A stretch of 64,000 nucleotides of DNA from JAWXVD01 sp044425705 (GCA_044425705.1 JAWXVD010000005.1:1-64000), one strand, 5' to 3'. Numbered from the stretch's first letter, positions 52,601 through 61,709 are shown. Notes: generated from the letters alone by a model not told the origin. Numbers and translations: made by a program.

Positions 52601-53137
52601 ATGGCAACTTGGAATTCCAGAGGACTACGAGGTTCAACCTTAGAAGACTTATTAAATCGTACAAATGAAAAGTACGCCGATAGCGGGTTAGCATTGATAC
52701 AAAAAATTCCAACTCCAATTACACCCATTCGTATTGACAAAGAAAATAGGCAGATTACCTTAGCCTATTTTGAACAGAAAAGTACAGTTGATTATATTGG
52801 CGCCGTGCAAGGTATTCCTATTTGTTTTGACGCCAAAGAATGTGCTACCGATACCTTTGCTTTACAAAATATACATGAACATCAGGTTTCTTTTATGGAA
52901 GCCTATGAGAAGCAGGGGGGTGTTGCTTTCTTTATTATTTATTATACCCATAAGAATCAATTTTATTATTTACGATTACATAAATTACTGGAGTTTTGGC
53001 AACGCGCGCAATCAGGGGGACGGAAAAGTTTTCGTTATGATGAGTTAGAAGAAGAATACTTCATGTCCTCTAAACAAGGACTTATGGTGCCTTATTTAGA
53101 TTATGTGAATACAGATTTACAAACTCGTACTTTGTAG
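52601..53137 (+). CDS. recU: Holliday junction resolvase RecU
   Basis: The 178-residue nuclease has WNSRGLRGSTLEDLLNRTNEKYADSGLALIQKIPTP at the N-terminus, and STVDYIGAVQGIPICFDAKEC with the catalytic acidic residues and Lys of the PD-(D/E)xK fold. It resolves four-way junctions in Firmicutes and complements RuvAB. The ATG follows AAAAGGAGAAAATATATTTAC further upstream; spacing is longer than usual. It is followed directly by the his promoter. Confidence 0.92.
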   Translation: MATWNSRGLRGSTLEDLLNRTNEKYADSGLALIQKIPTPITPIRIDKENRQITLAYFEQKSTVDYIGAVQGIPICFDAKECATDTFALQNIHEHQVSFMEAYEKQGGVAFFIIYYTHKNQFYYLRLHKLLEFWQRAQSGGRKSFRYDELEEEYFMSSKQGLMVPYLDYVNTDLQTRTL

Positions 53138-53138
53138 A

Positions 53139-53167
53139 TTGACATAGGGTAAAAACTAAGGTATACT
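53139..53167 (+). promoter_or_regulatory. Histidine operon promoter
   Basis: TTGACA (53139-53144), 17 nt, TATACT (53162-53167), 55 nt before hisZ. The short leader has no T-box or leader peptide. Confidence 0.8.
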
Positions 53168-53221
53168 ATGTTTGGTTTAACGAATTAGCGAGTTACCATG
53201 CTAAAGTGAATGGAGGGACTT

Positions 53222-54409
53222 ATGAGTAAACGATTGATTCATACACCAGAAGGTGTACGTGATATATATGGTGCAGAATATGCTAGAAAATTGCAAATAG
53301 AAGATAGGTTGCATAACACATTGTTATCTTATGGATATCAAGATATCCAAACACCTATTTTTGAATTTTTAGATGTCTATGGAAACGAAATTGGTACCAC
53401 ACCTACCAATGAACTATATAAATTTTTTGATAAAGAAGGAAACACATTAGCTTTGCGTCCTGATTTTACGCCATCTATGGCAAGATGTGCTGCTAAATAT
53501 TTTATGGATGAAAAAGAACCTATCCGTTTTTCTTATAAAGGAAAAGCCTTTACCAATACGTCTAATTTACAAGGAAAATTAAAAGAGTCTACACAGATTG
53601 GGACAGAATTAATCGGTGATGATTCGGTAGAAGCAGAGGCAGAAATGATTAGCATGGTGATTGAATCACTTTTGCAAGCTGGTTTAACAGAATTTCAAGT
53701 AAGTGTTGGTCAAATAGATTTCTTTAAAGGATTATGTGAGGAAATTCAACTTACGAAAGAAATAGAAGCTATGGTTCGTGATTATATTTCGAACAAGAAT
53801 TATTTTGCGGCAGAAGAATTGTTGATTCATGAACAAGTGCCTAAATCAGCCATTCATAAATTATTGAGGGTTGGTGATTTGATTGGTACGTATGAGATTT
53901 TAGATGAAGGGGAAGCTCTTGTTACAAATCTACGCTCTAAAGGGGCTATTAAACGTTTAAAGGACTTATATAACGTATTGAAAGCATATGGTATTCAACG
54001 ATATGTTTCTTTTGATTTGGGCATGTTAAGTCAATATCACTATTATACTGGAGTGATTTTTAAAGTATATACTTATGGTGTAGGTGATGTGATTGTCAAA
54101 GGTGGTCGATATGATAACTTATTGATTCAATTTGGTAAAGATGCTGCTGCCATTGGTTTCGTTATTCTTGTAGATGATTTTATGCAAGCATTATCAAGAC
54201 AAAAAATTGAGGTGCCTTTGAAGAATAATAATATTTTGATTGTATATAAAAAAGATAATTTTACGAAAGCTTTAGAACAAGCAAAATTTTTGCGTGGTAG
54301 TGGAAAAAATGTAACACTTATTCAATGGAAATTGGAAAGTACAAAAGAAAATATGGAAAATTTTGCTAGCAGAACACTACAAAATGATATCATATTTATG
54401 ATTGAATAG
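53222..54409 (+). CDS. hisZ: ATP phosphoribosyltransferase regulatory subunit
   Basis: The 395-residue protein is a HisRS-like paralogue without aminoacylation capacity: HTPEGVRDIYGAEYARKLQIE, and LALRPDFTPSMARCAAKYF. It activates the short-form HisG, forming a hetero-octamer that starts histidine synthesis and mediates feedback by histidine. ATG 53222 follows TGGAGGGACTT; an ATG at 53210 overlaps this site. hisG follows 44 nt later. Confidence 0.95.
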   Translation: MSKRLIHTPEGVRDIYGAEYARKLQIEDRLHNTLLSYGYQDIQTPIFEFLDVYGNEIGTTPTNELYKFFDKEGNTLALRPDFTPSMARCAAKYFMDEKEPIRFSYKGKAFTNTSNLQGKLKESTQIGTELIGDDSVEAEAEMISMVIESLLQAGLTEFQVSVGQIDFFKGLCEEIQLTKEIEAMVRDYISNKNYFAAEELLIHEQVPKSAIHKLLRVGDLIGTYEILDEGEALVTNLRSKGAIKRLKDLYNVLKAYGIQRYVSFDLGMLSQYHYYTGVIFKVYTYGVGDVIVKGGRYDNLLIQFGKDAAAIGFVILVDDFMQALSRQKIEVPLKNNNILIVYKKDNFTKALEQAKFLRGSGKNVTLIQWKLESTKENMENFASRTLQNDIIFMIE

Positions 54410-54453
54410 ATTCGATTAGGAATGAAGTTTTGAATCATGTATTTTAGAAAGAG

Positions 54454-55116
54454 ATGGTTATGACTATGTGTGAAGATAGATACCTAACATTTGCCTTAGG
54501 AAAAGGTAGATTGGCCAATAAAACGCTAGAATTATTAGAAAATATAGGGATTACTTGTGAAGAGATTAAAGATAAAAATTCTAGAAAGTTGATTTTTGTA
54601 AATGAAGAACTAAAATTAAAATTTTTCTTATCGAAAGGTCCTGATGTGCCTACTTATGTAGAGTATGGTGCTGCTGATATCGGTGTGGTAGGTAAGGATA
54701 CCTTATTAGAAGAAGGAAGACAGGTATATGAAGTCTTGGATTTGGGGTTTGGTGCATGTCGTATGTGTGTTTGTGGACCTGCCAGTGCTAAAGAACTATT
54801 ACAACACCATGAAATGATTCGTGTATGCAGCAAATATCCTAATATAGCAAAAGATTACTTTTATAATAAAAAGCACCAAACGGTAGACATTATCAAATTA
54901 AATGGTTCTGTGGAATTAGGACCCATAGTTGATTTAGGAGATGTGATTGTTGATATTGTAGAAACTGGTTCCACTTTAAAAGAAAATGGATTAGAAGTAT
55001 TAGAAGAAATCTGTCCACTTTCTGCTCGCATGATTGTGAACCAAGTAAGTATGCAAATGCAATCAGATCGTATTAAAAAATTGATTGCAGATTTAAAAAA
55101 ACAGATTGAAGGATAA
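54454..55116 (+). CDS. hisG: ATP phosphoribosyltransferase catalytic subunit (short form)
   Basis: The 220-residue enzyme catalyses the first step of histidine synthesis (PRPP + ATP). It has FALGKGRLANKTLELLENIGI, GAADIGVVGKDTLLEE and the PRPP motif VDIVETGSTLKENGL. The short form lacks the C-terminal regulatory ACT-like domain and therefore needs HisZ, encoded upstream. Start codons ATG at 54454, 54460 and 54466 are all possible; AGAAAGAG favours 54460. Confidence 0.94.
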   Translation: MVMTMCEDRYLTFALGKGRLANKTLELLENIGITCEEIKDKNSRKLIFVNEELKLKFFLSKGPDVPTYVEYGAADIGVVGKDTLLEEGRQVYEVLDLGFGACRMCVCGPASAKELLQHHEMIRVCSKYPNIAKDYFYNKKHQTVDIIKLNGSVELGPIVDLGDVIVDIVETGSTLKENGLEVLEEICPLSARMIVNQVSMQMQSDRIKKLIADLKKQIEG

Positions 55117-55131
55117 GAGGGTTATATTTTC

Positions 55132-56427
55132 ATGAAGACAATACAATTAACACCAGAAACAAAAAAAGATCTTCTCAATGATTTATTAAAAAGAAGTCCT
55201 AATAATTATGGAGAATATGAAGAAATTGTAGCTGATATTATTTATCAAGTCAGAAAAAATGGAGACCAGGGCATCTTTGACTATACCAATCAATTTGACC
55301 ATTGGTTGCCAACTTCGGAAACCATCAAGGTAACAAAAGAAGAAATTGATGAAGCTTATACCTATATGGAACCTAAATTTGTAGAAGTGATGAAACGAAG
55401 TGCTGAAAATATTCGTGCTTTTCACTCTAAACAATTACATAATAGCTGGTTTGATCCAAAAGAAGATGGTACTATATTAGGTCAAAAAATATTGCCTATT
55501 GAGAAAGCAGGTGTCTATGTACCAGGTGGCAAGGCTGCCTATCCATCAAGTGTATTGATGAATGTAATTCCTGCAAAGGTTGCTGGAGTACCAGATATTA
55601 TTATGACAACACCAGCAAATGGAGAAGGCAAAGTCAATTCTGGCACATTAGTGGCAGCAGATATTGCAGGGGTAGATCAGATTTATAAAGTTGGTGGAGC
55701 CCAAGCTATCGGTGCCATGGCATTTGGAACAGATAGTATTCCAAAAGTAGATAAAATCACAGGACCAGGAAATATTTTTGTAGCTTTAGCAAAAAAAGCC
55801 TGTTTTGGCTATGTAAGTATTGATTCTATTGCAGGGCCAAGTGAAATCCTAGTGATTGCTGATGAAACGGCCAATCCAAAGTTTGTAGCAGCAGATTTAT
55901 TATCACAAGCAGAACATGATGAATTAGCAAGTGCTATTTTAATTACTACTTGCGAATCCTTAGCAATAGAAGTTTCCAAGTGGGTAGATCATTTTGTTGC
56001 TACCTTGTCACGTACAGAAATTATGCAAAAGTCATTAGATAATTACGGCTACATTTTGATTGCTAACGATATGGAAGAAGCCATTGAAGCTGCCAATGAA
56101 ATTGCGTCAGAACATTTAGAAATTTTAACAAAGGATCCTTTCCAAGTAATGACTAAAATTAAAAATGCAGGTGCGATTTTCCTAGGAGAGTACTCATCAG
56201 AGCCTCTTGGTGATTATTTTGCAGGACCTAATCATGTGCTTCCTACAAACGGAACTGCTAAATTTTTCTCGCCATTAAATGTGGATGATTTTATGAAAAA
56301 AACTAGTATTATTTCTTATTCAAAAGAAGCTCTAGAAAAAGTTCATGAAGATATAGAACTATTTGCATTAAAAGAGGGGTTAACAGCCCATGCAAACTCT
56401 ATCAAAGTTCGTTTTGAAGAATCTTAG
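55132..56427 (+). CDS. hisD: Histidinol dehydrogenase
   Basis: The 431-residue zinc enzyme oxidises histidinol to histidine in two NAD-dependent steps. It shows KAGVYVPGGKAAYPSSVLMN, KVGGAQAIGAMAFGT, ITGPGNIFVALAKK, the zinc-site region LLSQAEHDELASA, and ASEHLEI plus HVLPTNGTAKF near the end. It is 15 nt after hisG and followed by hisB in the operon. Confidence 0.97.
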   Translation: MKTIQLTPETKKDLLNDLLKRSPNNYGEYEEIVADIIYQVRKNGDQGIFDYTNQFDHWLPTSETIKVTKEEIDEAYTYMEPKFVEVMKRSAENIRAFHSKQLHNSWFDPKEDGTILGQKILPIEKAGVYVPGGKAAYPSSVLMNVIPAKVAGVPDIIMTTPANGEGKVNSGTLVAADIAGVDQIYKVGGAQAIGAMAFGTDSIPKVDKITGPGNIFVALAKKACFGYVSIDSIAGPSEILVIADETANPKFVAADLLSQAEHDELASAILITTCESLAIEVSKWVDHFVATLSRTEIMQKSLDNYGYILIANDMEEAIEAANEIASEHLEILTKDPFQVMTKIKNAGAIFLGEYSSEPLGDYFAGPNHVLPTNGTAKFFSPLNVDDFMKKTSIISYSKEALEKVHEDIELFALKEGLTAHANSIKVRFEES

Positions 56428-56501
56428 ATAAGGGAACCGCTAAAAAATCTTAGCACTAGAGTTATTAGAAATTCATATAAGAAAAAAGGAGAGTGATTCA
56501 T

Positions 56502-57095
56502 ATGGCTAGAATACATACTGTTACAAGAATTACAAAAGAAACTGATATTCACATGACTTTAAACATTGACGGCATGGGTATGGGAAATAGCTCCATTGCC
56601 ACTGGTATTGGTTTTTTTGACCATATGCTAGAAGGCTTCGCCAAACATGGATTTTTTGATTTAGATGTAAAGGTGGATGGTGATTTAGTGGTCGATGGAC
56701 ACCATACAGTAGAAGATACAGGTATTGTATTAGGTGAAGCAATCAAACATGCTATCGGAGATAAAAAAGGAATCAAACGATATGGTTCATTTATATTGCC
56801 TATGGATGAAACATTGGTACTCTGTTCCCTTGATTTGTGTGGCAGACCTTATTTTGCTTTCGATGCAGAGTTTTCATCACCAATGGTAGGTGATTTAGAT
56901 ACCCAATTAATTCGCGAATTTTTCTATGCAATCTCTTATGCTGCTGGTATGAATTTACATATTAAGGTTCTCTCAGGTAGTAATTGTCATCATATGATTG
57001 AAGCTATGTTTAAAGCTTTTGCGAAAGCTTTAGATGAAGCCACTACAAAAGACAGAAGAATTGTAGATGTATTGAGTACAAAAGGTAGTTTGTAA
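56502..57095 (+). CDS. hisB: Imidazoleglycerol-phosphate dehydratase
   Basis: The 197-residue monofunctional enzyme has FFDHMLEGFAKHGFFDLDVKVDGD, VDGHHTVEDTGIVLGEAI and GSNCHHMIEAMFKAFAKAL, with the metal-binding His clusters. It makes imidazole acetol phosphate. ATG 56502 follows AAAGGAGAGTGATTCAT. A family C repeat lies between it and hisI. Confidence 0.97.
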   Translation: MARIHTVTRITKETDIHMTLNIDGMGMGNSSIATGIGFFDHMLEGFAKHGFFDLDVKVDGDLVVDGHHTVEDTGIVLGEAIKHAIGDKKGIKRYGSFILPMDETLVLCSLDLCGRPYFAFDAEFSSPMVGDLDTQLIREFFYAISYAAGMNLHIKVLSGSNCHHMIEAMFKAFAKALDEATTKDRRIVDVLSTKGSL

Positions 57096-57096
57096 T

Positions 57097-57198
57097 TACT
57101 GTTCACACAGAAAATGTGGGGTAAGTACAAAAATCCCATTGCCGTAGGCAATTTTCAATGGGTTTTTGTATGGTTACAGGTTATAGGTGAACTGTAAC
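57097..57198 (-). repeat. Family C composite repeat, copy 2 (inverted), with terminator-like stem
   Basis: Read on the minus strand: GTTACAGTTCACC...CCTGTAACCATACAAAAACCC, AAAATTGCC, CAATGGGATTTTT, then CACATTTTCTGTGTGAACAGTAA. This parallels copy 1 at 52374-52537 in the same order but is about 60 nt shorter. On the plus strand AAAAATCCCATTG/CAATGGGTTTTT (about 57129-57168) would form a terminator between hisB and the hisIE gene. Confidence 0.7.
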
Positions 57199-57234
57199 AG
57201 TTTGTCAATTTAATAATTATAGAATGGAGAGATC

Positions 57235-58518
57235 ATGACACAAAAGAAGTTAATCCCCTGTATCTATTTATATAACGGAAATGCTGTGAAAGGATTTGGA
57301 GATAGTACCATTATTCATACAGATCCAGTCAAATATGCAAAAAAATTTGAAGAAAGTGGAGCAGATGAATTAATCATTTTTGATTTTTCAAAAAGAGATG
57401 CAGAACACGAACAAGCACTCGACTTGATTAAAGAAATCTGTGAAACAATAGAGATACCTGTTACAGGCGCAGGTAATGTATGGCGTATGGAAGATATCAA
57501 AAAATTATTATATGCAGGTTGTAAAAAAGCAGCACTTAATTACTCAAAAGACGGAAATGTAACAATTACGGAAGAAGTATCTAAAAAATTCGGAAAAGAA
57601 AAGATAGTGGTATCCATTAAAGATCCTGTGGAAATTGTAAATTTTCAAGATATTATTAGTGAATATGCTTGTGAACTGCTGTTATTAGAACCTACCACAT
57701 TTAAAGAAGCAGCAAAATTATCCCCACTGCCTGTGGTTGCAGTACTGCCTGAGATTTCACTAGTGAAATTTATAGAAACTATGAAGATGGATGCTATTCT
57801 TGGAATATCTGGTGACATGATCAACCAGAATGCTAGTGAGTTTAAGGCTTTGAAGCAACTTTTGTCTGAAAATGGAATAGAGATGGTAGTGGAAGATTCT
57901 GTTTTGAAATGGAGTGACTTCAAATTAAATAGTGATGGTATGATTACAGTTGTTGTGCAAGAATATAAAACAGATCAAGTGCTTATGGTTGCGTATATGA
58001 ATCAAGAAGCATATGAAAACACTATTGCAACCGGTAAAATGACTTATTGGAGCCGTAGTCGTAATGAACTATGGGTAAAGGGCGAGACTAGCGGACATTA
58101 CCAATATGTAAAAGAGTTAACAGCTGACTGTGACTTAGATACCTTACTTGCAAAGGTGACACAAGTGGGTCCTGCATGCCATACAGGAAGCCATAGTTGT
58201 TTTTTTCAAGAAATCATTCCAAATGAAAATCCAGAAACTAACCCATTGAAAGTTTTTGAAGATGTTTTTGCAGTGATTATGGATAGAAAAGAAAACCCAA
58301 AAGAGGGATCTTATACCAATTATCTTTTTGACAAAGGCGTTGATAAAATTTTAAAAAAATTAGGAGAAGAGGCAACCGAGATTGTAATTGCTGCTAAAAA
58401 TCCAAATCCTAATGAAATCAAATACGAAATTTCAGATTTTCTCTATCATATGATGGTGCTGATGGCAGAAAAAGATGTTACCTGGGAAGAAATTACAAAA
58501 GAATTAGCAAAACGTTAA
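57235..58518 (+). CDS. hisIE: HisA/HisF-like domain fused to HisI-HisE
   Basis: The 427-residue protein has three parts. About residues 1-215 form a HisA/HisF-type barrel (KLIPCIYLYNGNAVKGFGD, SGADELIIFDFSK). There the catalytic Asp (D11 in HisF, CLDV) is Tyr11, the second Asp position reads SIKDP, and the phosphate-binding Gly-Gly reads AGN, so it is probably inactive. Residues about 220-320 are HisI (WSRSRNELWVKGETSGHYQ, DCDLDTLL, CHTGSHSCFF). Residues about 330-427 are HisE (YTNYLFDKGVDKILKKLGEEATE). HisI and HisE convert PR-ATP through PR-AMP to ProFAR. True hisA, hisF and hisH are absent from the window. Confidence 0.9.
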   Translation: MTQKKLIPCIYLYNGNAVKGFGDSTIIHTDPVKYAKKFEESGADELIIFDFSKRDAEHEQALDLIKEICETIEIPVTGAGNVWRMEDIKKLLYAGCKKAALNYSKDGNVTITEEVSKKFGKEKIVVSIKDPVEIVNFQDIISEYACELLLLEPTTFKEAAKLSPLPVVAVLPEISLVKFIETMKMDAILGISGDMINQNASEFKALKQLLSENGIEMVVEDSVLKWSDFKLNSDGMITVVVQEYKTDQVLMVAYMNQEAYENTIATGKMTYWSRSRNELWVKGETSGHYQYVKELTADCDLDTLLAKVTQVGPACHTGSHSCFFQEIIPNENPETNPLKVFEDVFAVIMDRKENPKEGSYTNYLFDKGVDKILKKLGEEATEIVIAAKNPNPNEIKYEISDFLYHMMVLMAEKDVTWEEITKELAKR

Positions 58519-58610
58519 GGAATTGAAACAGTTATAAATTTTATCTATATATTTTTGAAACAAAATAAATTATAGATAAAGATAAATGTTATTACCATAT
58601 ATTACTAAGG

Positions 58611-58640
58611 AAAAATCATATATTCGTATATGATTTTTTT
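58611..58640 (+). terminator. Histidine operon terminator
   Basis: AAAAATCATATA-TTCG-TATATGATTTTTTT, a perfect 12-bp stem with T-run, 93 nt past hisIE. Confidence 0.9.
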
Positions 58641-58784
58641 GTATTCTATATTATGATAGCAATTGAGAATTAAAATCTAAAAGATAAGTTTGATTCTTAC
58701 AGTCAAAGTAATTATAGTGTGAGGACATGAATGTATAGACTTTGACTTTTACGATCAAGGTTACAATATTAGGTGAAAGTGAAG

Positions 58785-60728
58785 ATGATAGCTATGAATA
58801 ATAAAGTAGTATTACGAGGTTTGATTACCCTTACAGTGATTTTAAATTTAATATATATTTGGTGGCGAACTTGTTTTACCATTCCAAGTAATCAAACATT
58901 TATAGGAGATTTTTTTGCTATTGGATTGTTATTAGTTGAAATTTTAGGATTATTTGAATTATATACACATTTTTACGGTTTAGTAAAAAGAAAAATTCCA
59001 GACTGCCCTCAAATAAATGAAGTTTTATTTCCCCATGTTGATGTATTTATTGCAACTTATAATGAACCAGTTGAACTCCTTCAAAAAACAGTCAATGGCT
59101 GTATTCATATGAATTATCCAGATAAAAATAAAGTGCATATTTATATTTGTGATGATGGTGCTAGAGATGAAATGAGAGATATGGCTAAAAAAATGGGTGT
59201 ATCTTATATTTCCAGACAGGATAATCAGGGCGGAAAAGCTGGCAATTTAAATCACGCTATGTCTCATAGTACATCCCCTTTGATTGCAACCTTCGATGCA
59301 GATATGATTCCCATGGATGACTTCTTATATGCCACAATTCCTTATTTTCTGGCACCTAATAAAGAAGGTGAAAATAATAGAAATCCCAACAAGGGAAAGG
59401 TGGGTTTTATCCAAACACCACAAAGTTTCTATAACTTAGATTTATTTCAAGCCAATTTATATGCAGAAGATGATATCCCTAATGAACAAGATTATTTTTA
59501 TAGAAATATACAGTTATCTAGAAATTCTAATAATACTCCTATTTATGGTGGCAGTAATACAGTGATTTCTAGAGAAGCTCTATTAGAAGTAGGTGGTTTC
59601 TACACAGAATCTATTACAGAAGACTTTGCTACTGGCATGCTGATACAAAGTAAGGGTTACAGTTGCTATGCACTGCCTACTGTACATGCTTCAGGTATGT
59701 CCCCAACTGATCTGAAAAGTTTATTTAAACAACGGGAACGATGGGCTAGAGGTTGCATCCAAACAGCTAGAAGAATGAATTTTCTCTTTATGAAGGGATT
59801 AAGCATCAAGCAAAAAATCAGTTATTTGTCATCTGTTATGTACTGGTATTCTAGTATCAAACGTTTCTTCTTTATTATGGCACCGATTGCCTTCTCTGTT
59901 TTTAGAGTTGCAATTGTAGCTTGTAGTTTTATTGAAATTTTATTATTTTGGTTGCCTACTTATCTGATTACAAAGTTTACCTTAAATAAATCATCAAGTC
60001 ATGTGCGTAATACAAAATGGAGCAATATTTATGAAACCATTATGTTTCAATCATTAATTCCCGGTGTTATTTTAGAAACATTAGGAATTGCAAAAAATAA
60101 ATTTTCAGTCACAAGAAAAGATAAAGTGGAAAATGACAATCAATATCGTTTAATGCAATCCTTACCATTTATTATTTATATTTTCCTTTCTATCATCGGT
60201 ATATATAATATTATTTTATATTCCTATTTACATCAAACGGTTACGTATTTCGTTTTATTATATTGGTTAGTGGTTAATTTGCTTAATTTAGTTATTGCCT
60301 TGATATTCTTGTTGGGAAGAATGAAGAAACATAAAGAAGAACATATTCGAGCCAGTGTTCCTTTAGAATTTTCGATTGGTGGTCACAAGATCAAAACAAA
60401 AACTAATATGGTATCAGAAACAGGTTTTTCTTTTGGAATCAAAGAAAACTTATACCTTCAACAAGGAGAGTGCATTACTGCAAAATTTTCCGAAGTATTT
60501 AAACATGCTACTTTTTCTAGTAAAGTAAAAGCTACATTTGTATCACAATCAAAAAATAATAATCATTGGGAATATGTTTTTCAAATCAATGAATTGACGG
60601 AAAAAGAAAAGAATAATTTGAATTATATGATTCATAATAGATTACCAATTTTACCACAGAAAATGATAAACAAATCTAGTTTATTAGAAATCATATTTTT
60701 AAATATTAGAAGACGTATCGTTAGCTAA
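58785..60728 (+). CDS. Cellulose-synthase-like glycosyltransferase (GT2) with degenerate PilZ tail
   Basis: The membrane enzyme of about 647 residues has two N-terminal membrane helices, a GT2 domain (ATYNEPVELLQKT, CDDGARDE, DADMIP, the TED motif in ITEDFAT, and QRERWARG), more helices, and a C-terminal PilZ-like domain. In the latter the expected RxxxR and D/NxSxxG read HIRASV and MVSETG, so c-di-GMP binding is doubtful. It would make a beta-linked exopolysaccharide from a UDP-sugar. No bcsB or export partner is near. Starts at 58773, 58785 and 58794 are all possible; AGGTGA favours 58785. Confidence 0.85.
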   Translation: MIAMNNKVVLRGLITLTVILNLIYIWWRTCFTIPSNQTFIGDFFAIGLLLVEILGLFELYTHFYGLVKRKIPDCPQINEVLFPHVDVFIATYNEPVELLQKTVNGCIHMNYPDKNKVHIYICDDGARDEMRDMAKKMGVSYISRQDNQGGKAGNLNHAMSHSTSPLIATFDADMIPMDDFLYATIPYFLAPNKEGENNRNPNKGKVGFIQTPQSFYNLDLFQANLYAEDDIPNEQDYFYRNIQLSRNSNNTPIYGGSNTVISREALLEVGGFYTESITEDFATGMLIQSKGYSCYALPTVHASGMSPTDLKSLFKQRERWARGCIQTARRMNFLFMKGLSIKQKISYLSSVMYWYSSIKRFFFIMAPIAFSVFRVAIVACSFIEILLFWLPTYLITKFTLNKSSSHVRNTKWSNIYETIMFQSLIPGVILETLGIAKNKFSVTRKDKVENDNQYRLMQSLPFIIYIFLSIIGIYNIILYSYLHQTVTYFVLLYWLVVNLLNLVIALIFLLGRMKKHKEEHIRASVPLEFSIGGHKIKTKTNMVSETGFSFGIKENLYLQQGECITAKFSEVFKHATFSSKVKATFVSQSKNNNHWEYVFQINELTEKEKNNLNYMIHNRLPILPQKMINKSSLLEIIFLNIRRRIVS

Positions 60729-60761
60729 AAAACAATCGACAATTTTGTCGGTTGTTTTTTG
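60727..60761 (+). terminator. Terminator after the glycosyltransferase gene
   Basis: AAAAAACAATCGACA pairs with (T)GTCGGTTGTTTTTT with one G-T; it starts at the stop codon. Confidence 0.85.
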
Positions 60762-60830
60762 CTTAAAATTGAATAGATATGGTTACTAGACCTAGATATG
60801 AGAAATTGTTTTACATAAAATAAAAATTAA

Positions 60831-60859
60831 TTGCTATTTTTTAGTGCTAGTATTATACT
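60831..60859 (+). promoter_or_regulatory. Promoter of the rubredoxin-domain gene
   Basis: TTGCTA (60831-60836), 17 nt, TATACT (60854-60859). The leader of about 90 nt contains GGTTGAAAAAATATTTTTAACC (hairpin 1 of family A type) in two short arms, and a CTTCACGAGGCAAGAGG stretch. Confidence 0.55.
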
Positions 60860-60952
60860 TAAAGTAGTCTTGAATAGGTTGAAAAAATATTTTTAACCTT
60901 CTCATTGTCTTCACGAGGCAAGAGGAAAGTCTATGAGAAAGGGGTAGTAAAC

Positions 60953-61624
60953 ATGGGAAAATATGTATGTTCCATCTGTGGGTACGTATATGATGAAGCT
61001 GTAGGTATTGCAAAAGAAGGTATTTTACCTGGAACAAAATGGGAAACTATACCTACAGATTGGGTCTGTCCATTATGTGGTGCAACAAAAGATAATTTTC
61101 ATCTAGAAGTACCAAAAGAAGCAAGTACGGAAAGTAAGACAATCGTTCCTTTAGTGAATGATCAAAAGGAGTTATCTCCACTTGAAATTAGCATCTTATG
61201 TTCTAATCTTTCAAGAGGATGCGAGAAACAATATTTATCAGAAGAAGCTGCATTGTTTACAGAAATAGCTGATTATTTTAAAGGGATCAGCCAACCTGAA
61301 GAACAAGCCGATATGGATACTCTACTCAATTTAATTGAGAAAGATTTAAATGAAGTATTGCCAGCAGTAGGAGAAATTGCAGAAAAATCCCATGATAGAG
61401 GTGCACTTCGTGCATTAACATGGAATGGTAAAGTATCTTTGATTTTAAAATCTCTTCTAAGTCGCTATCAACAACTAGGTAATGAAATGGTGGAGAATAC
61501 TGGCGTTTACGTTTGTACTATCTGTGGATTTATCTATGTAGGCGATCAGTTACCAGAACTTTGTCCAGTTTGTAAAGTACCTAATTACAAATTTGAAGAA
61601 GTGAATCAACGGATAACTGACTAG
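60953..61624 (+). CDS. Double-rubredoxin protein with central helical domain
   Basis: The 223-residue protein has a classical rubredoxin at the N-terminus (YVCSICGYVYDEAVG...WVCPLCGATKDNF), a helical central region (about 60-185) resembling a shortened ferritin-like or rubrerythrin-type bundle without clear metal ligands, and a C-terminal short rubredoxin-like knuckle (YVCTICGFIYVGDQLPELCPVCK). It should shuttle electrons in oxygen or peroxide defence. ATG 60953 follows GAAAGGGGTAGTAAAC. It is followed by the rubrerythrin fusion 85 nt later. Confidence 0.82.
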   Translation: MGKYVCSICGYVYDEAVGIAKEGILPGTKWETIPTDWVCPLCGATKDNFHLEVPKEASTESKTIVPLVNDQKELSPLEISILCSNLSRGCEKQYLSEEAALFTEIADYFKGISQPEEQADMDTLLNLIEKDLNEVLPAVGEIAEKSHDRGALRALTWNGKVSLILKSLLSRYQQLGNEMVENTGVYVCTICGFIYVGDQLPELCPVCKVPNYKFEEVNQRITD

Positions 61625-61709
61625 TGTATTCCTTAGGGAAGATAGTTTGTTGCAGTTCACAGAAGACCTGTAACGATAGTTTTTCAGATGAAGAGAAAGG
61701 ATGTTTTAT

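Noticed and set aside
53139..53222. T-box before the his operon
   Set aside because: The leader is only about 50 nt, too short for a T-box.
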